Below are positions 8,639 to 16,596 of a stretch of 64,000 bases of DNA, piece after piece. This DNA comes from UBA4582 sp047629195 (lineage in GTDB: Bacteria; Pseudomonadota; Gammaproteobacteria; Pseudomonadales; Azotimanducaceae): assembly GCA_047629195.1 (NCBI GenBank), contig JBLHWY010000002.1, positions 1 through 64,000 of the forward strand. The letters are read 5' to 3'. Every line of letters begins with the position of its first letter. The first letter of the stretch is position 1. Below the pieces are notes generated by a model, which saw only the letters and a program-made list of their open reading frames with translations, did no database searches and was not told the origin of the DNA. The translations under genes and the position numbers were made by a program.

Positions 8639-10299
8639 AGCACATCCCAAGAAGCTGTTTTACTTGAAGCAAATGAACTTGAAGTTAATGAATCAGAAGC
8701 AATTGTGTGCTGAAGTTTTGCTGACAATTCGGAGAATAGCGCATCGGTATTTAAAGATGGAATCTTCTCAAACTTTGTGTCGATGGCTATCGCGATCAAA
8801 TGTGCGCTACGGTCATTGGATAATCGCGAAATCAACTCATAAAACTTTGCAACTCTGGGAACTGCCGTTATGCGGGCCCCTATCTGATACCAATATGCAA
8901 TCTGTCGAATAGTTCCTACGCGGTTTTTCAATTTCAGTAGCCGATACTCCGTGTTCAGGTCAGCAGAATTAGCAGTAACAAGGACTTCCTGAATTTTACC
9001 CCAAACTTTTTTTGAATAAAGAGTATTTGAAACGTTTATGAGTTCATTTCCTTGCGACTGCTTAGTGTAGTCGACTACAAGTGTGCTGAACTGTTGGTCT
9101 CTGATGGCGTGTTGATTGATCGCAATACGATTTGATCCCTTGAAGTTAACTTCCCAGACTGGTTGGCGACCCCTTATTGAAGCATCGGCTAACCCTGATA
9201 TTGAAGATTCAATCAGCTTTGCTTGGCCACTATTAACTTTTTGCTGGTCGAGGATGAGTCGAGTAACAGGGAACGAGGAGAGCAAAATTAGTATCAGTCC
9301 GATGTATACAACTTTAGGGTTCGTCTTAGTAGAGCTGTTTGTAGAGCTGATATCAGTGTTCTGTGAATCTCTTGATGTGGTTTTTTCAGTGCTTCCTGAT
9401 TTTGTGAAGTAATGTCCGACGACAAAAAATGGGATTAACATAGCCGCGTATAAGATCCATCCGAAAGTTAAGTGGTCTTGTACTATAATACTATTCATTT
9501 GAGTGTAGTTGCCGACTATTATTACGATGAGTATTCTTAACCAATTACTGACCAGAGCGAGTGCTATTGCAAAAGCCAAGAAATAATAGCGGCCAATGCC
9601 AACAACATTATTGAAGTTCACGTAGAGAACACCGAGTAAACAGGAGCTAAGAAAGAAGCTTAGGCCGGCACAAGCTTCTTCAACGAGAAACTGTCCTCCC
9701 GGAACTGAAAATTTGAAGCCCTCTCGGAGAGTGGGAATACCAACTAATTTCAGAACGACATGAGTGACGTCGCTAGAAATTTCCTGCAGAGGTACCTGTA
9801 AAAAATTCCAAATTGGAAGAACAAGCAAAATGGCAAGTAATGGCAGTCTGAGGACCCAGGTGATTTTCCAGCCATATAATGAAACTAACGCGCCAATAAG
9901 AATAAGGTAGAAACTGAATACTTGGGTTAACTGTACGTTAACCAATGCTGACGCTAGCCATAGTAACCCTGCAGCCAGTACCAGTAGCAGCCCAGTAGGT
10001 CTGAACATAAACCGATCGTTTTGCAGAAGTTTTCTTTCTTGCCAAGCGATATAAATAGCTATCAATAGAGCAAGGAAGCCATGGCTGTAGACGCCGTTAC
10101 CAGACCACTCAATGCTGATCTCAGCGATTGTAGCTGCATAAGAAGCGCTTAGAGTGATTAGCATTGTTAGGAGGATGCCGAAGCTTAACAACGCTGCTCC
10201 TTTATTTTCAGTAGTATTGCTCATTTTTTTGCTTTCGCATCCTTTCTCTAAATGTTCTCTACTATTTGTTTCCTTAAACTGGGTTATAACAGCTATCAC
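8635..10299 (-). CDS. xrtA: Exosortase A fused to an EpsI domain
   Basis: 554 residues. Exosortase is a polytopic inner-membrane transpeptidase that cleaves PEP-CTERM tails. The three catalytic residues are visible: Cys210 in VEEACAGLSFF, Arg255 in SNWLRILI and His276 in VQDHLTFGW. About eight membrane segments fill residues 33-300; after one more membrane helix near 330 the C-terminal third is a soluble EpsI-type domain, a common fusion. The start given is a GTG 4 bases after the stop of the FemAB gene; an ATG at 10224 (MSNTTENK) is an alternative, and both keep the whole exosortase domain. A matching substrate with a PEP-CTERM tail is encoded at 29108-29917. Confidence 0.93.
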   Translation of the reverse strand: MIAVITQFKETNSREHLEKGCESKKMSNTTENKGAALLSFGILLTMLITLSASYAATIAEISIEWSGNGVYSHGFLALLIAIYIAWQERKLLQNDRFMFRPTGLLLVLAAGLLWLASALVNVQLTQVFSFYLILIGALVSLYGWKITWVLRLPLLAILLVLPIWNFLQVPLQEISSDVTHVVLKLVGIPTLREGFKFSVPGGQFLVEEACAGLSFFLSSCLLGVLYVNFNNVVGIGRYYFLAFAIALALVSNWLRILIVIIVGNYTQMNSIIVQDHLTFGWILYAAMLIPFFVVGHYFTKSGSTEKTTSRDSQNTDISSTNSSTKTNPKVVYIGLILILLSSFPVTRLILDQQKVNSGQAKLIESSISGLADASIRGRQPVWEVNFKGSNRIAINQHAIRDQQFSTLVVDYTKQSQGNELINVSNTLYSKKVWGKIQEVLVTANSADLNTEYRLLKLKNRVGTIRQIAYWYQIGARITAVPRVAKFYELISRLSNDRSAHLIAIAIDTKFEKIPSLNTDALFSELSAKLQHTIASDSLTSSSFASSKTASWDVL

Positions 10300-10303
10300 T
10301 CTG

Positions 10304-11401
10304 TCAGTCTAAGGTAAGATACTTTCCGGTTGGCCAAAGTCCAAGGTAACGAACAATTTTTCCGATCAGGCTTTTTTTAGTAGCAAAAATTCGTGATCCA
10401 GGTTTTTCGGTGGCTCCGAATCTTTTCTTATATTCTCCTTCGAAGGCGAGGAAATCATAGAACTCTGCACCACACTTGATGGCTTCTTTTATCGCCATAT
10501 CGATGACGACAATCCCAGCACCGTTTAATGATGGGTCAAATCCCGACTGTATCTCATAAAGTACTTTCTTGTAAGTGAAGCCAAATCGTATCGCGATAGC
10601 CTCTTCTCCGCGATACAGGCAATAGGCGGATAGTTGCTGGTTTTTAGCGGCCAATCTTGCATATTCCAGCATAAAATCCTTGAATAACGGATCACGCTCA
10701 AAGACACCTTCCTTGTTTTTTGCTGCCCACCTTTGGTTGTGCAGACGTTGCAATATACTGATGACATCTGCAGGTACCATGATGTCTGCTAGATTTTGCA
10801 GGCGAAGTGGAGCAGAGGTCTTAAGTGATTGTCGGTACCGTTTAATATTATTGCGTTGTTTAGATTTGAGCATTGAGTCAAATGCTGAGTTGTTTTCGGG
10901 CAAGGCAATTCGATAATAAGCGATCTGTCGGGATGTCAGATTAAAGCCTGCTTTGTTGAACATTTTGTTCAGACGTTTAGACGCGCCGCTAAAATCTGCT
11001 GAATAAGGTATCCAGGCGAAATCACAGTCAGATGTTGAATGCTTGAGAACCTTGGCCAAATGTTCTAGTGCGATATCAGCATAGCTTCGGTGTACGATTA
11101 CATCCTGATATTCTGAAGAGCTGTTTTTGTCTCCGAGAATACGGAGGGCACGAAAATTCAAAATTCGAAGCACAATAGTTCTTGATTTATAAAAGGGGGC
11201 GATCCCAATAAGCTTTGTGTCTTGATAAACCAGGATAATGAAAAGCTGACCTTTAGGATTAACTGTAGCTAGCCATGTCTCTAACCAATCATGAGTGAGG
11301 AATAAATTATCACTCTCACTTTTTGCTAGAAGTTCGTTCCATTCACGCTTTAGTTTTTTAAACTCAGTGGTGGTCGTGAGGATTTTGGTCTTACACTCCA
11401 T
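10304..11401 (-). CDS. FemAB-related GNAT acetyltransferase (BioF2-like), exosortase locus type
   Basis: 365 residues. The sequence has the double-GNAT FemAB/Acetyltransf_6 layout: an N-terminal half with LIGIAPFYKSR and a C-terminal half with FYDFLAFEGEYKKRFG, typical of the XrtA-associated FemAB-like proteins. These are thought to acylate or aminoacylate sugar residues of the exopolysaccharide, but the donor and acceptor are not known. It lies 6 bases downstream of the CpsD-like gene and 4 bases upstream of the exosortase start, consistent with one operon. Soluble; no signal peptide. Confidence 0.8.
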   Translation of the reverse strand: MECKTKILTTTTEFKKLKREWNELLAKSESDNLFLTHDWLETWLATVNPKGQLFIILVYQDTKLIGIAPFYKSRTIVLRILNFRALRILGDKNSSSEYQDVIVHRSYADIALEHLAKVLKHSTSDCDFAWIPYSADFSGASKRLNKMFNKAGFNLTSRQIAYYRIALPENNSAFDSMLKSKQRNNIKRYRQSLKTSAPLRLQNLADIMVPADVISILQRLHNQRWAAKNKEGVFERDPLFKDFMLEYARLAAKNQQLSAYCLYRGEEAIAIRFGFTYKKVLYEIQSGFDPSLNGAGIVVIDMAIKEAIKCGAEFYDFLAFEGEYKKRFGATEKPGSRIFATKKSLIGKIVRYLGLWPTGKYLTLD

Positions 11402-11407
11402 GAAGTA

Positions 11408-12133
11408 TCATTGACCCGAAAATACAATTCCAGCAACCTTTTCGGCACCGATCATTTCAACAGCGTCTACAACTTGGGATTCATCTACAGCACCTGAGTC
11501 TAGTTGAAAAATGACGCTATCACTTACATTTGAGAGCACTTGAACTTCGCTAGATGTTTTCATGCTGGGAGCGTTGATAAAAATATATCTATCGGGATAC
11601 CTTCTTTTGAGCTCGCTTACGATTTCACGCATTCGAACGGATTCTAATGATTCTGTCCTCGTCTCAATAACGTTTCCTGCGGGTATGATTCTAAGCCTTT
11701 CGATGCCACTTTCTTGGATTAGCACTGAGACATCGTCAAGCTCATTTTCGATAAAATCAATCAACCCGTTACCGTCTTCATGGCGAGCTAGATCATCAAT
11801 CAGGTTTGGGTTTGTATCGCAATCAATGACGATAGACGATCTGGATTTATCGAAAGCAAACACTGCGGCCAAATTGATTGTAAGCCGAGCTGTTTCTCCG
11901 TTTGGCGCTAGCGCACTAATAAGACAAACAAAGTTTTCATAATCAGAGAGCCGCAGCAATTTATTTCTAAGATCCCTGTAAATGTTTAGCATGGCTCTAT
12001 CTGGCATACCTGGATAGATAATGCCATGAGTTTCCTTACTCTCATCAGAGAGGTTCGTGATCGCCTGCATATCTCGAATGAGGTGACGCCGGGAATTGGT
12101 AGATCCAACATTTTTGGGTGAATTGTTGCTCAA
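11408..12133 (-). CDS. CpsD/CapB-like ATPase of the exosortase locus with degenerate nucleotide-binding motifs
   Basis: Family members are cytoplasmic tyrosine autokinase domains that work with the Wzz-like chain-length protein, encoded just upstream here. The fold pattern is clear, but key motifs are altered. The Walker A position reads SALAPNGETARLT, without the usual GEGKT lysine. The second Walker-type motif keeps VIDCDTNPN, and the Walker B position reads YIFINAPSMK where an Asp-Pro-Pro is expected. No tyrosine-rich tail is present; the protein ends in VFSGQ. It may be a catalytically dead regulatory partner. The start is uncertain: the frame is open to 12229, which would overlap the upstream gene by 84 bases. 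A TTG at 12133 or an ATG at 12070 is more likely, and none has a good ribosome-binding site. Confidence 0.75.
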   Translation of the reverse strand: MSNNSPKNVGSTNSRRHLIRDMQAITNLSDESKETHGIIYPGMPDRAMLNIYRDLRNKLLRLSDYENFVCLISALAPNGETARLTINLAAVFAFDKSRSSIVIDCDTNPNLIDDLARHEDGNGLIDFIENELDDVSVLIQESGIERLRIIPAGNVIETRTESLESVRMREIVSELKRRYPDRYIFINAPSMKTSSEVQVLSNVSDSVIFQLDSGAVDESQVVDAVEMIGAEKVAGIVFSGQ

Positions 12134-12144
12134 TCGAAGATCGC

Positions 12145-13656
12145 TTATGTTATCAAGTAACGGAAAGAAAATGCTGCGCCGACATAGATAATAGAAATGC
12201 CTGCCAGAGAGGCAGTTATTATTCGCCAATTCTGGAACTTCACCGTTTCTTCAGGCAGAACAGCAAGTACTATCCCCGGGAACAATTCGTTCAACTGATC
12301 GGAGAATTTAATTCTGTGGTCGAAAAATATTAGCGCAATTATGATTGCTAGGGGCATCATAATGCCCAAAATTGGCCCTGCTATGACAAAGTGGAGGAAT
12401 CTAATGCCCGTTGGTAGAACTGGAAAAACCGCAGGTTCCAATATCTTGTAGGTAACCCCTTGGCCGGCGAGATCCAAAGTCATGGATATTCTGGCGCGTT
12501 CTTTACGCTCGAGCAGATCCTCGTAGATGTTTTTTGTAACGCTGTAGTCTCTTGTAAGTTCAGACAGGTCTGCTTGATTGGCGGCTACTCGAACTCGACG
12601 TTGATACTGCTCCTGCAGTCTGTTTTCGTTTGCTGCAAGGCGATGTCGCTTTGTTTGTACATTAACCTTTGCTTCAGAAAGCTGGCCGCTTAGGACTTCA
12701 TAAATTGGGTTCAGGTTTCTTTCGCCTGTTAAGTTTCCTGATCCCGCCTCGGGATTTTGGGACGCATTCTCAACTTCTACTATGGTTTTTTTTACGTCCT
12801 GAATCTGTAGCCGCATGTCGATGACGTCAGGGTGTTCGTCTCGGTAGTTGAGTCGAAGCGTATCTAATTGGGATTCGAGTTTTGCGAGCCGATCTCGATA
12901 AACGCGCGCATTGTAATTGGTTGAGGCGTAGCGAGTTTCGTTAGCCAGTTGTATTTCTAATGCGGCTATTCGTACTTCTTCAGCTTCTATATCGATCGCA
13001 ATTTCATCGATAGTTGTTCGCAACTTTGCAATAGAAGCATTGACCTGTGAGTCTATGCCATCTACATTTTCGGCTTCGAAGGTCTTGAGTTTATTCTCTG
13101 CTTCAACGAGTTGGTTTTTGTATGACTTAACCTGTTCATCGATGAAAGTGTAAGCGCTTTTGCTCTCTGCCCGTTTGTTCTGTGCGCTTTCTTCAATGAA
13201 AAGGCTGGTTATTTTGTTAACGACCTTAAAGCTGGTTGAAGGCTGTTCGTGGCTATAAGAAATCGTTATATAGTTGCTCGCTGGTGCCACCAGAGAGACT
13301 TGCTTGCGTAATTTGGTCATCTCCTCCTCCATCTGGTCTGAACCAGTAACGATACCTTGATTCAAAGTCGATTTCACAACTTGGTCGAGCAGACGAGGGG
13401 CAAACATGGTTTCTTGTACAATGCGGATGCGCTCATTCTTCGGCACAGTCACAGAAGCTTGCCCTTCTAGCAGGGGTTTAATCACATTCTGATTGTCTGC
13501 AAATATAGTGACGGAGGTTTCGTACTTAGGTTCAAAATTCATCCCGGCCATCAAAATGCCGAGACTCACTAATGCGCCGCCTAGTATGAGCAGGTGCAGC
13601 TTCATTTTGACCTGTTTCAGAATCTCACGGAAGTATTTTGCGACGGATGAATTCAT
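12145..13656 (-). CDS. XrtA-system polysaccharide chain-length determinant (Wzz/GNVR family)
   Basis: 503 residues. One membrane helix is near residues 20-40 (LHLLILGGALVSLGILMAGM) and a C-terminal pair lies at about 420-500, flanking a large periplasmic coiled-coil region of about 150-400 (EAENKLKTFEAENVD; heptads through 380). This is the Wzz/PCP layout for proteins that set exopolysaccharide chain length with the outer-membrane exporter. The gene follows the export lipoprotein gene by 3 bases and precedes the CpsD-like gene, the standard order in exosortase A loci. Confidence 0.9.
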   Translation of the reverse strand: MNSSVAKYFREILKQVKMKLHLLILGGALVSLGILMAGMNFEPKYETSVTIFADNQNVIKPLLEGQASVTVPKNERIRIVQETMFAPRLLDQVVKSTLNQGIVTGSDQMEEEMTKLRKQVSLVAPASNYITISYSHEQPSTSFKVVNKITSLFIEESAQNKRAESKSAYTFIDEQVKSYKNQLVEAENKLKTFEAENVDGIDSQVNASIAKLRTTIDEIAIDIEAEEVRIAALEIQLANETRYASTNYNARVYRDRLAKLESQLDTLRLNYRDEHPDVIDMRLQIQDVKKTIVEVENASQNPEAGSGNLTGERNLNPIYEVLSGQLSEAKVNVQTKRHRLAANENRLQEQYQRRVRVAANQADLSELTRDYSVTKNIYEDLLERKERARISMTLDLAGQGVTYKILEPAVFPVLPTGIRFLHFVIAGPILGIMMPLAIIIALIFFDHRIKFSDQLNELFPGIVLAVLPEETVKFQNWRIITASLAGISIIYVGAAFSFRYLIT

Positions 13657-13659
13657 TGT

Positions 13660-14346
13660 TTAGAAGCTTTTTTCCGGTACGGTGATGATATCTGACGGCA
13701 ATAAAGTGTAGTTCGTATCGAGGTCACCCTTGGACAGAATGTTGTCAAGTTTCACAGCATAGACTTTTAATTCATCTCCTTCCTGGCGATAGAGCAGCGC
13801 ATGGTTTGCGTTGGCGAATGGTGTTAAACCGCCGGCCTGAAGCACGAAGTCGAGCACTGTTAGGCCTCGACGATAGGAAACGGAGAGTGGGGAATTAACC
13901 GCACCAGTAATTCGAACCCGTTGCAGATACTCCGCGCTGACTGCACTCAAGACAGAAACCGTCACCGAGGGTTGTCGAACGAAACTGTTTAGGCCTTCTG
14001 ATATTTGGGTTGCGAGGGACTCTGTGGTTTCACCCGCTGCTTTAATATCGCCCACTAGCGGTACAGAAATGTCGCCGCTGGGCAGTACCACAACGTTGGC
14101 GGATAGGTCTGGGTTTCTCCAAACACTTATCCTGAGTGAATCACCGACTCCGATGCTATATTCATCTAGCAATCCCGCATTTGTGGGGTCGATAATTTTT
14201 GTTTTATCCATCGTCGAAGTTGCGGCCTTAGGCGCTGCGCATCCGCTGAAGCAAATTAATATGACAGCAAACAAAAAGCATTGTGTGGCAGTTTTCAATT
14301 CCCTTGGTTTTTTTGTTCTGCTTTGGGTAGCACTACTGTGAAACAA
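13660..14346 (-). CDS. XrtA-system polysaccharide export lipoprotein (Wza/EpsE-like, SLBB domain)
   Basis: 228 residues. The signal peptide ends in the lipobox CFSGC, predicting an outer-membrane lipoprotein. Residues about 55-140 match the polysaccharide export domain (YSIGVGDSLRISVW...LPSGDISVPLVGDI), followed by one SLBB-like segment (VRITGAVNSPLSV). The protein forms part of the channel for exopolysaccharide export. The start at 14346 is TTG, preceded by AGGAG with a 7-base spacer, but that sequence also encodes the conserved end of prsK, so it may be coincidental. A second TTG near 14297 overlaps the prsK stop. With the longer start the gene overlaps prsK by 52 bases. Confidence 0.87.
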   Translation of the reverse strand: MFHSSATQSRTKKPRELKTATQCFLFAVILICFSGCAAPKAATSTMDKTKIIDPTNAGLLDEYSIGVGDSLRISVWRNPDLSANVVVLPSGDISVPLVGDIKAAGETTESLATQISEGLNSFVRQPSVTVSVLSAVSAEYLQRVRITGAVNSPLSVSYRRGLTVLDFVLQAGGLTPFANANHALLYRQEGDELKVYAVKLDNILSKGDLDTNYTLLPSDIITVPEKSF

Positions 14347-16322
14347 CTTCCTTCTCCTAGTTTGCTGGTGACTGAAATTCGACCACCGATCTTACTCAAT
14401 ATCTGTTGATATTGGTATGCACCAATGCCCATGCCAAGCGTTTTCTTTGTTGAATCGAAAGGTTTGAACAATCTTTGGTCAATAAACTCTTGGTCCATTC
14501 CTTCGCCGTTGTCGGTTATCTTGCATTCAACCTCGGTATCTACAAGATTCACCTCAATCTCAATGTGCCCATCAGTCTCACAAGCTTCTTGAGCATTGCT
14601 AAGTAGATGGGTAAAAGCCATCATCAGATTTTCGAAATCTGCCGCCACAAAAAATGCACCAATGGGCTTGGCGAACACCGGCGTTGGTTCTTTCGAGCTA
14701 CATTTAGTAAGCGCCGCTTCGATAACGTCTTCCAGTAAAACCCGCTGAAGTTGCGGCTTATCCAGATCAATGGCGCTTTTGGCATTAAGTTTCAGGACCA
14801 TTCGATTCATCTTTTTGACAGAATGTTCGATGGTTTCTATAGCATCCTCTACAAATTCGGGTTTGTGCATAAATCTAGCAGCATTTTGTACAACAAGCGC
14901 CTGTTGTGCGATAAGGTTCTTCAAGTCATGCATAACAAAGGTTGTGAATTGGTGGTATGCGTCAAATTGTTGAGTAACTATTCTCTCGTTCATCAGCATT
15001 TGATATCCGACAAAATTTGAAATTTGTTTGCCGACTAATCTTAATAAATGGAAGTCTTCCCAGTTAAAGGTTTCTTTAATGCTTGCTGAGTCAGAGTTGT
15101 CGTCAGCGACGATGATAAATCCGTTAACTTTTTCTTTGCTTGTCAAAGGTATAATAAACAGCACGTTATCTTCTGAGTAAAGGTTTTTAGGAATTAGCTC
15201 GTTGTTACGATTTTTGCTTGCATCTGCAGTGCTCAGCACGTAGATCCATCTCTCGGCGAGCATCTTCTCGAAGAATAGCTTGTGTTCAGTTATATCTAGT
15301 GGACGCAGGTCCGAGTTCATGCCTGTCGAAAAGACATTTCTTGAATAACCGTCGGTGTTTATAAAGCAGGCGCCGGTCTTCGATTTGAAAATTGGCAGGA
15401 TCGATTGTAATGCAATGGCCGCATAGTCATCACTGTTTTTACCTAGGGATAGCCGTTCGCTTAACTTTTGCCATTCATCATAATAGTCGTATTTTGCTTG
15501 AAAGAAATGGCGGTCTACAAACACGCGCATCTTCGCTCGGCGCGTTGACGATGCAAGGTTAAAGCCGACGAAGAGTATGCCTATAAAAAGTAAGAAAGGT
15601 TGAGCGACTATGCTGATTTCGTCGCCGAAAAATTTGGCCAGGTATCCAAGTGCAGAAACCGTTAAGAGGATGGTTCCTGCCATGATTAGGCTCGAGGTTG
15701 TAAAAGCCGAAGGGCGCGATAATTCTAGTTTCTTACGTTGTGTATCAGTGGTTAGGACAACCAATGGAGCCAGGAGCATTATGATCGCAAGTGCGGTATG
15801 GCCTAGTGCGCGTGCCTGCACTAGCTCGATAGTCGCGGAGCCTGCGATGAGCGCGTAAGAATACAAGTACAAGTTGTACAGGAATAATGTGCCTATCGAA
15901 AGCCCCGTGACCTTGGTTAATCCATGGGTATTCCTTATTAGCTGTTCCGCGATCAGTAGTGTTCCTACGCAACAGATCAGGTAAAAATAGAACTGTAGTT
16001 GGGTCGGCTGCTGCTGTGTAGTCGCTATTACGGCGCCAATTACTGCCATAAGAGGCACTATCCAAAACAGGCGTCGTGTCAGCGCAATGTTGCTTTGCTT
16101 GCTATTGCGCTCAAATATGACGAGGAAACAGCAGCCCCAAACCGCAGCATGGAGAAAATCCATCGTGTAAGGTTGCCATGAAGTGGCGCTCCAGACAGCT
16201 GAAAACAGAAAACCCGGGAAGAACAGGTATCCATTTCTTCGAAGTACCAGTGAGTATTCGATCGCGACAACAAAAAAGAGTAGTGCGCCAACAAGCGCGC
16301 TAATATTGAGTATGTTTATCAT
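14295..16322 (-). CDS. prsK: PEP-CTERM/XrtA-system sensor histidine kinase PrsK
   Basis: 675 residues. Residues 1 to about 290 form a membrane module of eight or so helices, then a GAF-type region (about 300-450), the phospho-acceptor segment FVMHDLKNLIAQQ near residue 467 and a HATPase domain to the end, with DNGEGMD, LGMGIGAYQYQ and LGEGSCF motifs. This is the full PrsK layout. PrsK normally phosphorylates PrsR, a sigma-54 activator that turns on PEP-CTERM genes. No prsR gene is found next to it or elsewhere in the window. It heads the minus-strand exopolysaccharide operon, divergent from cysD. Confidence 0.92.
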   Translation of the reverse strand: MINILNISALVGALLFFVVAIEYSLVLRRNGYLFFPGFLFSAVWSATSWQPYTMDFLHAAVWGCCFLVIFERNSKQSNIALTRRLFWIVPLMAVIGAVIATTQQQPTQLQFYFYLICCVGTLLIAEQLIRNTHGLTKVTGLSIGTLFLYNLYLYSYALIAGSATIELVQARALGHTALAIIMLLAPLVVLTTDTQRKKLELSRPSAFTTSSLIMAGTILLTVSALGYLAKFFGDEISIVAQPFLLFIGILFVGFNLASSTRRAKMRVFVDRHFFQAKYDYYDEWQKLSERLSLGKNSDDYAAIALQSILPIFKSKTGACFINTDGYSRNVFSTGMNSDLRPLDITEHKLFFEKMLAERWIYVLSTADASKNRNNELIPKNLYSEDNVLFIIPLTSKEKVNGFIIVADDNSDSASIKETFNWEDFHLLRLVGKQISNFVGYQMLMNERIVTQQFDAYHQFTTFVMHDLKNLIAQQALVVQNAARFMHKPEFVEDAIETIEHSVKKMNRMVLKLNAKSAIDLDKPQLQRVLLEDVIEAALTKCSSKEPTPVFAKPIGAFFVAADFENLMMAFTHLLSNAQEACETDGHIEIEVNLVDTEVECKITDNGEGMDQEFIDQRLFKPFDSTKKTLGMGIGAYQYQQILSKIGGRISVTSKLGEGSCFTVVLPKAEQKNQGN

Positions 16323-16596
16323 GTCCGAGGAATCATAACTGTCTAGACTGAACTATAGCGTCATGTCCCCGATACCGCCACCTGACATAGGGGCTAATCA
16401 ATTGAATGCGCTGTATTTGGCTACAGGTGCATGTGCGGCCATGATGCGATTGCCATGTCGAGCTTTTAAGGGATTTGCGTACCCGTGCCGCTCTTGGTAA
16501 TTTTGACGCAGTATGCGTTGAACGATAAAAAATGAAATATTCATAAAATAATTGTTGATATAAAATGGTAATAAACAATAGAATGCATTCTGCGAC
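16323..16596. other. Divergent intergenic region between prsK and the cysD operon
   Basis: 274 bases that must hold the promoters of both the minus-strand exopolysaccharide operon and the plus-strand sulfate-activation/prsT operon. The half near cysD is AT-rich. A weak sigma-54-like pair on the plus strand (TTGGTAA, 16494-16500, with GACGCA, 16505-16510; GG and GC 10 bases apart) lies about 85 bases upstream of the first ATG, but it matches the consensus poorly. I saw no convincing sigma-70 promoter, operator or riboswitch. Confidence 0.4.

Noticed and set aside
8635..10299. Exosortase and EpsI as two separate genes joined by an error
   Set aside because: Fused XrtA-EpsI is common in exosortase loci and the frame is continuous with good linker residues.
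16494..16510. Sigma-54-like TTGGTAA...GACGCA before cysD
   Set aside because: Kept only as a weak note in the intergenic entry: both halves deviate from the consensus, unlike the two convincing elements at 25762 and 29036.
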